Positions 54,788 to 61,758 of a stretch of DNA of 64,000 bases are shown piece by piece. Location: positions 121,007 to 185,006 of the forward strand of contig WRDF01000004.1 in NCBI GenBank assembly GCA_009783565.1, written 5' to 3'. A model generated the notes under the pieces. That model had not been told where the DNA came from, made no database searches, and worked only from the letters and a program-made list of their open reading frames with translations. The position numbers and the translations under genes are program-made. Origin of the DNA: Rikenellaceae bacterium. GTDB taxonomy: Bacteria; Bacteroidota; Bacteroidia; Bacteroidales; Rikenellaceae. Positions within the stretch are counted from its first letter, which is position 1. Each line of letters starts with the position of its first letter.

Positions 54788-55729
54788 ATGAGAAGGATAA
54801 AAATATATGCAATACTGGCATTGGCGGTCGCGGCTGTCTCTTGTCAGAACAAGGATTTGCACGATATGGGCGGCGGCATGTTGCCTGGTGTCGATGTAAG
54901 CGTGCGCATAAATTGGCAGGCCGGACAGACAATCCCGTATATTAACGGGATGCGTATAAATATATTTTCGCTCGATCCTGCTGCGCCGAACTACGGCAAG
55001 GACGACGTTCCCTGGAACGGTGCATCGGTACGCCTGCGGCCGAACGTTTCCTACAAGACCTATGCCTATAATTATATAGGCAACAATATCCAATTCCGCA
55101 ATGAGTCCGACCCCGCTCTCATCGAGGCTACTTCCAGTTCATTGGTGCGCGCTACTTATTCGCGGGCTTTCCCTGACGAGCCTACGATCAACAGTATAAC
55201 AGGCGATATGCATTTGGGTGTCAATCCCTCTTATACGGTGTCCCCCCATCAGGCGACGGGCGATCAATACATAGACGTATATCCCGAGAGTATAATCTAT
55301 ACTTATACTTACGAGATTCGCGGCATAACGGGGGCGCAATTCATCCGTGCTGCCCGAGGCGGAATTTCAGGCTTTTCCGCATCCTATTTCTTTGCAACAG
55401 GACTACTCTCTACCACTTCTTCGACAGTACTCTTCGACAATGCTTCGGTAAATGTCGCAAACGGCACGATAACCGGTTCGTTCAAAACTTTCGGAAGGCT
55501 TAACACCACTAACAACTTTACCGTCGAGATACTTTTCCCCTCGAATACTCCGGGTAGCGGTATCGTACAGGAGACATGGGACGTAACGGTTCAAATAAAT
55601 AACGGCACCAATTTCCACATCGTTATCGACAACTCGGGGATCGTGATCCCCGATGAGGGCGGCGAGGATGCCGGAGGCTGGCAGGTGGACCTGAACGACT
55701 GGAATACCGTTAACGTACCGTTGAATTGA
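54788..55729 (+). CDS. DUF5119-type fimbrial lipoprotein
   Basis: A 313-residue lipoprotein (lipobox VAAVSC, Cys19). DUF5119 proteins follow DUF3575 genes in Bacteroides fimbrial loci and take the place of the FimB/Mfa2 anchor. Visible features are MLPGVDVSVRINWQAG near the mature N-terminus, YKTYAYNYIGNNIQFRN, and a C-terminus ending WQVDLNDWNTVNVPL, the usual final strand. As with the anchor of operon 1, there is no early TR cleavage site. It starts 6 bases after the STN-DUF3575 gene. The family assignment is by sequence pattern and context. Confidence 0.7.
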   Translation: MRRIKIYAILALAVAAVSCQNKDLHDMGGGMLPGVDVSVRINWQAGQTIPYINGMRINIFSLDPAAPNYGKDDVPWNGASVRLRPNVSYKTYAYNYIGNNIQFRNESDPALIEATSSSLVRATYSRAFPDEPTINSITGDMHLGVNPSYTVSPHQATGDQYIDVYPESIIYTYTYEIRGITGAQFIRAARGGISGFSASYFFATGLLSTTSSTVLFDNASVNVANGTITGSFKTFGRLNTTNNFTVEILFPSNTPGSGIVQETWDVTVQINNGTNFHIVIDNSGIVIPDEGGEDAGGWQVDLNDWNTVNVPLN

Positions 55730-55778
55730 AATGGACTAACCATAAATAATAAAAACTTTTTAACTTAAATTCCAACAA

Positions 55779-56801
55779 ATGAAAAGAATGACAATTCTTG
55801 CGGTTGCAGCCATAGTGGTTTTTGCAGCCGGATGTTCCAAAGAGGGGGCCGGTACCCGGTCAAATGAAGCTAACGCTATTGACTTCCGTGCGGTTGTCGA
55901 TAAAGGCACCCGTGCCTCGACCATCGAAAACACTGCCCAACTCACCAGTTTTTTCGTTCAGGCTAGCGCAGGCGCTACTGCTACGGCTCTGGACTTTATG
56001 AGTGCAGCAGTTTACAGGGACGGTGCAAACTGGACATATGCTCCTCAAAAGTATTATCCTTCCAACGGCGACGCTGTCAATTTTTATGCCTATGTTCCTA
56101 TCAAAGACGTGAACATGACCACCGACATGGCTCTTGCTTCAGGCAACGTAACATTCGGCTATACCGTTCCTGCCGACCAGACAGTGGTTAATACCTCGAC
56201 CGACCTGCTCGTATCGAGTGTGCTGAACCAGACTTCGGGTACGGTGGCGTTCACTTTTGACCACGCTCTTTCGGCAGCTACTTTTTCCGCCAAGAACCTT
56301 AACGCTACGACCAGCGAACTCACTTATGTTATCTCTAAAATCGAGATCACCGAACTCGACAACGTAGGTACGTTCCAGTATCCGTTCTCTGCTACGTCGT
56401 GGACGAACGCAGGCGCGGCCAATATCACCTACAAGGCAGGTCTTCCCGCCGCAGGAGTTGCTTTGGTCGCGGGTGGCGCTTCCGCAATATCTGTAAATCT
56501 TCTTTCGGCTAATGATGTTATGATCGTTCTTCCGCAGGAGCCGGTGGCTCTCGGAACCTTTACTGTCGGTGTAGCCGATGATAATGGTACCTATGTGGAG
56601 GTAACTTATAGCCTGAAAGACGGTTCCGGTGCCTATATTTACGAGAATGAAGTCCGCAAACTGGCTCTTCCGACCGGTTTTGAGTTCGTGCCGGGTACAC
56701 GCTACAACTTCGAGTTCGAGTTTGCTGCTGCCGAACTTATCGTACTTACGGTAACTGCCGTAAACAGTTGGACGGATCAGGACGAGACCCTGTTGCCGTA
56801 A
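55779..56801 (+). CDS. Fimbrillin family lipoprotein 1 of operon 2
   Basis: A 340-residue Mfa_like_1 fimbrillin: lipobox FAAGC (Cys19), GTRS (Arg27) and KGTRAS (Arg45) as possible protease sites, then TSFFVQASAGATATALDF, WTYAPQKYYPSNGDAVNFYAYVP and a C-terminus with VTAVNSWTDQDETLL. The YxP/WP-AYxP core is the hallmark of the family. It is the first fimbrillin in the operon and the best candidate for the major stalk subunit; a 12-bp hairpin without T run follows, as after the major fimbrillin of operon 1. Start at ATG 55779. Confidence 0.82.
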   Translation: MKRMTILAVAAIVVFAAGCSKEGAGTRSNEANAIDFRAVVDKGTRASTIENTAQLTSFFVQASAGATATALDFMSAAVYRDGANWTYAPQKYYPSNGDAVNFYAYVPIKDVNMTTDMALASGNVTFGYTVPADQTVVNTSTDLLVSSVLNQTSGTVAFTFDHALSAATFSAKNLNATTSELTYVISKIEITELDNVGTFQYPFSATSWTNAGAANITYKAGLPAAGVALVAGGASAISVNLLSANDVMIVLPQEPVALGTFTVGVADDNGTYVEVTYSLKDGSGAYIYENEVRKLALPTGFEFVPGTRYNFEFEFAAAELIVLTVTAVNSWTDQDETLLP

Positions 56802-56842
56802 CGACTATTCCGGAGCCCGCCCGCCAATGGGCTTTGGTTACA

Positions 56843-56875
56843 GACCGTAAAGGGTTGAATGATCCCTTTACGGTC
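56843..56875 (+). other. Hairpin behind first fimbrillin of operon 2
   Basis: GACCGTAAAGGG (56843-56854) and CCCTTTACGGTC (56864-56875), a perfect 12-bp stem with a 9-base loop. GCAAGAG follows instead of a T run, so stabilisation or partial termination is more likely than full termination. Confidence 0.6.
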
Positions 56876-56924
56876 GCAAGAGAGAGTTTTCATGCAAAGA
56901 CAAGAACTAAAATACAGATAAAAT

Positions 56925-58130
56925 ATGAAGACAAAGACAAAAGACAGGAAGCGATTCCCTGAACCTGGACGGATGGTGTCGATGTTGTGCTTCGTGCGCG
57001 GGGTGGGACTGGTTGTGCTGGCGGCGGCAACTCTGGTCGCCTGCTCCGGCGACAGCGAAATCGGCCCCGTACCGCAGGATAACGGCATCGTGTTCGGCAC
57101 GGACGACGCGGCGACGCGCGGCACAGTTACAACTGCTGTGCGCAAGATAGGCGTGTTCGGCTACTCTCACACAGGCAGTTTCGGCGACAACCTTGCCATG
57201 CGGATACCCGACTATTTTCTGAATCAGGCGGTTACCGATTTGCCGGGTGACGGGACGTGGACGTACAGCGGGGTTCGCAAATACTGGCCGCAGGACGGAC
57301 GCAATGTGTCGTTCTTTGCCTATGCACCCTATATAGATGTGGAGGATACTTTCATTCTTTACCCGGCTGCGATGGCCGATACTGGAGCCCCGACCATTAC
57401 ATACACTGTTCCGACGGACATTTTTGGCCAGATCGACCTGATGTATGCCAACAGGACTGATATGACCTTCGCAACGTCGAACAATGGAAGGGTCGAATTC
57501 ACGATGGATCATGCCCTGACACGGGTGGATTTCGTGGTAAAACTCGACATTGCTGAGCAGAATCGTCCTTTTATTGTGGAGTTCAACGAACTGACCGTGC
57601 GTAACGTAACGGGCAGCGGCATTCTCGATCTGAGCAAATTGCTGACCGATGCCGATCTTTGGACAACCACGCGCCCTGCCGACGACAGCGGATGGGCGAG
57701 CTACACGATGACCTCTCAGGGGCACGGCGGATTGGCGAACCTTAAATTCGACGCCCGCGTCATCACTCCCGATTTCGGTGCAGGTCAGACCGATGCTTGG
57801 GACTGGAACGGTCTCTTCAAATCGGGACAGTACCTGATGCTCATCCCGCAGAATCTGGAAGGTCAGAGCGACGGTCTCACACCGGCTGAAATTTCTCTCA
57901 AATACACCGTTACCAATGTTTTCAGTGGCGAGGTTATCGATGTCGAAGAGATTATACCCCTTTGGAGGGCGATGCTTCCGGAGTGGAAGCCGGGCATGGG
58001 CGTAACGTATCAACTCACCCTTTCGCTTGTGGAAGGCACGGTTATAGAGTTCGAGATAGAGGCTTTCATCGTTCCGACCCCTTGGGATGATGTGAACAGC
58101 GACAATCCCTCGACAGGGAGCGTAGGTTAA
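56925..58130 (+). CDS. Fimbrillin family lipoprotein 2 of operon 2
   Basis: A 401-residue Mfa_like_1 fimbrillin. The N-terminus is long and basic (about 25 residues before the hydrophobic part); the lipobox is TLVAC (Cys40), and an ATG at 56973 would give a more usual signal. ATRGT (Arg65) is the probable cleavage site, followed by IGVFGYSHTGSF, TYSGVRKYWPQDGRNVSFFA and DHALTRVDFVVKL, all typical of the family, and a C-terminal VPTPWDDV. Its role (minor stalk or adaptor subunit) is not known. Confidence 0.8.
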   Translation: MKTKTKDRKRFPEPGRMVSMLCFVRGVGLVVLAAATLVACSGDSEIGPVPQDNGIVFGTDDAATRGTVTTAVRKIGVFGYSHTGSFGDNLAMRIPDYFLNQAVTDLPGDGTWTYSGVRKYWPQDGRNVSFFAYAPYIDVEDTFILYPAAMADTGAPTITYTVPTDIFGQIDLMYANRTDMTFATSNNGRVEFTMDHALTRVDFVVKLDIAEQNRPFIVEFNELTVRNVTGSGILDLSKLLTDADLWTTTRPADDSGWASYTMTSQGHGGLANLKFDARVITPDFGAGQTDAWDWNGLFKSGQYLMLIPQNLEGQSDGLTPAEISLKYTVTNVFSGEVIDVEEIIPLWRAMLPEWKPGMGVTYQLTLSLVEGTVIEFEIEAFIVPTPWDDVNSDNPSTGSVG

Positions 58131-58150
58131 TATTGAAACATGAAAAATAT

Positions 58151-59098
58151 ATGGAAAAGAGATTGATAATACCGGCTTTTGCACTTCTGGCATTTGCTCT
58201 TGTAGCTGTCGGTTGCAATGACAACAAGGAGTTGGCCACGTCGCAGCAAAGCCGCAGCATCATATTGAGCGTGAGCAGCCCGACGGGGTCGGTCGCGGCA
58301 AGTCGCGCGCCCGTGGACAGTTGGGATAATACTCCGGTAAGCGTAGCCTATATGTTTGCTCCGGCAGTCGTTTTCGACCGGGCGTTGACGGTTTCGGTTA
58401 CGGATAATACGGGCGAGCACGTCAATACCGGCATGGAGTACCCGCTCGATAACTCGGTCGTATCGTTCATAGGCTATCATCCCGTTGCTGCTCCCAACGC
58501 TGTCGGAACCATTACCTACGACATATCTAAGGGCGATGTGGATGTTATGATGAGCAATTCCGTATCCGGTACGCTCTCCAATACCATTATAGGCCAGGGT
58601 ACCAAGCTCGTCTTCGAGCACATGCTCACGCGTATAACGTTCAAATTACAATGCGCTCCGGGTCAATCTTATCCCGAGCCTGTTTTTGGTATGCGGGCTT
58701 CGGCTTCGGGCGCAAAATCGCTTAACACGGCTGTAACGCTCGATCTCGGAGCCGAGAACCTGACATTCAAGATTTCGGGCGGGGTATTTACCGGCGACCT
58801 GAACGGTTTCGTAATACCGTTATTCGGAGCCCCTGCGGTAATTGTGGATATGATGCTCCAGCCCGATGTGCCTCTCGCATTCGATGTCGTGAGCCTGACG
58901 GGCGACAGGTCTATTACCATTACCGGCGATCCCGGCGGATATTGGGCCAATCTTACTGCCGTTGGCGGAGAGAGGGGGAAACAGTATACCGTGGAGCTTG
59001 CTTTCTCGGGTGAAATGATCCTCGCCCAAAACATAACCGTCACTCCGTGGATAAACGGTAACCAAAACCTGGGGGGTAATAGCGGCACATGGTGGTAG
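58151..59098 (+). CDS. Fimbrillin family lipoprotein 3 of operon 2
   Basis: A 315-residue lipoprotein (lipobox VAVGC, Cys22) with SRAP (Arg52) as probable Arg cleavage site. Family features are VSFIGYHPVAAPN, the HMLTRITFKLQ stretch (the DHALTRV equivalent) and a C-terminal VTPWINGNQNLGG. The frame extends upstream to a TTG at 58133, but the ATG at 58151 gives a clean signal and is preferred. It starts 20 bases after the previous gene. Confidence 0.78.
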   Translation: MEKRLIIPAFALLAFALVAVGCNDNKELATSQQSRSIILSVSSPTGSVAASRAPVDSWDNTPVSVAYMFAPAVVFDRALTVSVTDNTGEHVNTGMEYPLDNSVVSFIGYHPVAAPNAVGTITYDISKGDVDVMMSNSVSGTLSNTIIGQGTKLVFEHMLTRITFKLQCAPGQSYPEPVFGMRASASGAKSLNTAVTLDLGAENLTFKISGGVFTGDLNGFVIPLFGAPAVIVDMMLQPDVPLAFDVVSLTGDRSITITGDPGGYWANLTAVGGERGKQYTVELAFSGEMILAQNITVTPWINGNQNLGGNSGTWW

Positions 59099-59119
59099 AA
59101 TCTTAAATTACGATAGATA

Positions 59120-60274
59120 ATGAGACAAGTATTAAAAATAACGATTTTCTGTCTGCTGACGCTTGCGATTGCGGCGTGCAGCAGGGAGGTTCCGTATGAT
59201 ATGAGAGACGGGACGATATCTTTCGGTATCGTACCAACGATCATCGAAAGCGGTTCCGGAGAGATCGCACCGGCGGCAAGCCGTGCAAAAGTGGACGGCG
59301 TATTCCCGCAGGGAGCGATGATCGGGCTGGGCATTTCGGCGCCTTCGGCCTCTCCCGCGTTGGCCTCTTTTTACAATAGTTTTTATGGTTGGTTTAACGG
59401 CGCGACGTGGTTCTACTATCTGAATAACGTCAGCACCGGCGACCGGCTTTCGGGTTTTTCCAGTTGGGGTGCAATAGAGGTTTACGGGTATTATCCGTAT
59501 AACGTCGCCGTGACCGACTTTTCGGCTATCCCTTTCCGTGTGGCAGACCTTACCGGTACTCCCGGTGAGGCCGAGGGTACGGATGCCACTGCCATGACTG
59601 ATTATATGGTGGCGGGAACCCAGACCAAGGATATGCAGATCCCTTCGCCTGCCGGAGACCTGCCTTTGCAGTTCGGACACATGATGACTGCCATCGAGTT
59701 TGTGGTCAACAGATCGACTGTCTCCAGTGGGCCTGTTCTGAGGTTAGGCAGCGTCACCTTTGAAATATCGGGCGGCTCTCCTGCGCGGGAGTTCGTTGTC
59801 TCGGGTACCTATACTGCCATTAACCCCGATATGACTAACCTGACGAACAATGTCACGCCCGGAGACGCGGCAACCTCGATGACCATCTCCTATCCATCCG
59901 GCGCGAATATAACATCTACGGGCGCTTCGAGACGCTTGCTTGTTATCATGCCTGAACTCAGGCAGACAATGGGGGCGGGCGGAGCCGACGACGCTACGGT
60001 AACAATGACGTTCCGGTTCATCGACCAGGACGGCACTCCGTATCTGTTCGAGGATATCGCAGGCGGCAATCCTTCGATCTCGTTCGCTCTGTCGGATATA
60101 ACCAACAGCGGCACGTCTGATTGCGGACTGCTGGCGGGATACAGTTATGCGGTGACGGCTACCATAGGTACTTACACTAAATTCGCGGCTCCGACTACGG
60201 GGACTCCCACGCCTCCCCATGTGAATTACGATCCTTTGGTCGATGACCCGAACTCGGAATACATAGACATTTAA
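59120..60274 (+). CDS. Fimbrillin family lipoprotein 4 of operon 2
   Basis: A 384-residue lipoprotein (lipobox IAAC, Cys20) with ASRAKVDG (Arg55), followed directly by VFPQGAMIGLGIS, the usual beginning of the mature fimbrillin fold. WGAIEVYGYYPYNVAV is the family's YxP core, and LQFGHMMTAIEFVV the DHxLT equivalent. The C-terminus, ending near DPNSEYIDI, lacks the common WN/WxD final strand. It starts 21 bases after the previous stop. Confidence 0.78.
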   Translation: MRQVLKITIFCLLTLAIAACSREVPYDMRDGTISFGIVPTIIESGSGEIAPAASRAKVDGVFPQGAMIGLGISAPSASPALASFYNSFYGWFNGATWFYYLNNVSTGDRLSGFSSWGAIEVYGYYPYNVAVTDFSAIPFRVADLTGTPGEAEGTDATAMTDYMVAGTQTKDMQIPSPAGDLPLQFGHMMTAIEFVVNRSTVSSGPVLRLGSVTFEISGGSPAREFVVSGTYTAINPDMTNLTNNVTPGDAATSMTISYPSGANITSTGASRRLLVIMPELRQTMGAGGADDATVTMTFRFIDQDGTPYLFEDIAGGNPSISFALSDITNSGTSDCGLLAGYSYAVTATIGTYTKFAAPTTGTPTPPHVNYDPLVDDPNSEYIDI

Positions 60275-60278
60275 GATT

Positions 60279-61631
60279 ATGAGACGAATATCAGCATTAT
60301 TATACCTTGCGGCTCCGTTGTTGCTATGTGCGGGGTTGCTGGCATCCTGTGTTAAGGAACCTGCACCGCGCTCCGGCGGCGACATCGGGCAAGTTATCGA
60401 CCAGGATTTCTCCATGGGAACGCGCGCCGATGTAAACGGCGATCCCGAGCATGGCGACGCCTACACGCTGGTCAGCTACCATGTCGGCGGCACGTCGAGT
60501 ACCGCTATTACCAGAAATAATATTACCGACAGCCGTCAGTTCGGCTACTATGCCTACGATGACGGTGTAAGCGCCGGAACTTACGGTGTGGCGGGCGCGC
60601 TGATACCTGTGGCGATCAGGTTCCCTGTCGCTGCCGACGGTCTTCCGCCATATTCTTCGCCTCCGATGTACGCCCCTTCGCAGCCTCTGCTGACCAGAGA
60701 CCGGGCACAGGCTCAGATGTTGCAGGCCGTCCCGACCACAGGGCTTAATCCGGTCAACAACACCGGTCTCTACCGCACGGCGGTGATCCATCCGGCGATC
60801 CCCATGTATAATACTGCCGGGCTGGGCTTTCTCGCGGTGTTCAACCTGACCGACGATGTATGGGCTTCGATGCCCGACGATGCCGACGGTGCGGGCACAC
60901 CTTTCGAGATCGAGGTAACCGCCAACGGGCAGGTTCATCCTCTTCCCGACCCGACGGAACTTTTTCCCGTCAAGTCGGCGGTAAAAGTATGGTTCTACTC
61001 CGAATACTACTCCGACAGCGATTTGGGAAAAACCACGCCGTTGGGCCAGACCTTCAACATTACCACGCTCAGGCTTCTGAACGCCGGCAGCAACGGGTGG
61101 TACAACGCCCGTACCGGTATAGTTTACCCGAACTATAACTATCAGACCAATTGGAGAACCGTTTACAGTTCTGTCAATGTCGGTACGGCCATTCCCAATT
61201 ATGTCGATCTGGGCGTATCCGTCGTTGCCGACAATGTTACCCCCGGACCGGGTCCCGCGGGGAATGCGATACAGTGGTATGTCGAGAGCCCGGTTTTCCC
61301 GTCGGACTATCGCGGGAGCGAAGGCGGTGGACTGGTGCAAGTACAACCTCTGGCTCTCCAGTTGCAGTTGGATATAAGCGGTGCGCCTCTCAAAGCTACG
61401 GTTCCGATAGCGATGGTCGTGGAGAGAGGCATGAGGTATAATTTCTTTATCAACGTCATGTCGGAGCTGATTGCGATCAGCTACAATATATCGCCTTGGG
61501 ATCATGATGGCGGAAGCACCGACGATATAGGCGGCGATATGATACCCTATCTTACGATTCCCATCGAATACGGCCCCGGCGGCTGGGATAACGGCGGCGG
61601 AAGCGGCGGAAGCGATGACATAGGGAACTAA
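60279..61631 (+). CDS. Fimbrial-operon lipoprotein of unassigned family
   Basis: A 450-residue lipoprotein (lipobox LLASC, Cys24) with GTRAD (Arg49) as probable cleavage site. It starts 4 bases after fimbrillin 4. The middle has aromatic-rich strands (KVWFYSEYYSDSDLGK, NSRG-like SNGWYNARTGIVYP) and the end reads AISYNISPWDHDGGSTDDIG before a glycine-rich tail. NISPWD recalls the last strand of Mfa-type subunits, so a tip-adaptor role is likely, but I do not recognise the family with certainty. Confidence 0.6.
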   Translation: MRRISALLYLAAPLLLCAGLLASCVKEPAPRSGGDIGQVIDQDFSMGTRADVNGDPEHGDAYTLVSYHVGGTSSTAITRNNITDSRQFGYYAYDDGVSAGTYGVAGALIPVAIRFPVAADGLPPYSSPPMYAPSQPLLTRDRAQAQMLQAVPTTGLNPVNNTGLYRTAVIHPAIPMYNTAGLGFLAVFNLTDDVWASMPDDADGAGTPFEIEVTANGQVHPLPDPTELFPVKSAVKVWFYSEYYSDSDLGKTTPLGQTFNITTLRLLNAGSNGWYNARTGIVYPNYNYQTNWRTVYSSVNVGTAIPNYVDLGVSVVADNVTPGPGPAGNAIQWYVESPVFPSDYRGSEGGGLVQVQPLALQLQLDISGAPLKATVPIAMVVERGMRYNFFINVMSELIAISYNISPWDHDGGSTDDIGGDMIPYLTIPIEYGPGGWDNGGGSGGSDDIGN

Positions 61632-61638
61632 CCCGCCC

Positions 61639-61719
61639 GTCATTGCGAGGAGCGCGTAGTGCACCGAAGCAATCCAGAAATAGGGAATAGATTGCTTCGG
61701 GCTCCGCCCTCGCAATGAC
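61639..61719. repeat. Type A palindromic repeat inside fimbrial operon 2
   Basis: GTCATTGCGAGGAGCGCG...GAAGCAATCC with return arm GATTGCTTCGGGC...CTCGCAATGAC. It separates the last two genes and makes the 127-base gap. Confidence 0.9.
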
Positions 61720-61758
61720 GAAAAAACTTAAAGACAGAAAATTAAAAAATATACTGAA

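Noticed and set aside
56907..58193. Minus-strand open frame of 428 codons
   Set aside because: Antisense shadow of fimbrillin 2 of operon 2; composition unlike real proteins.
60324..61715. Minus-strand open frame of 463 codons
   Set aside because: Antisense to the lipoprotein gene at 60279-61631; no signal peptide, motif or start context.
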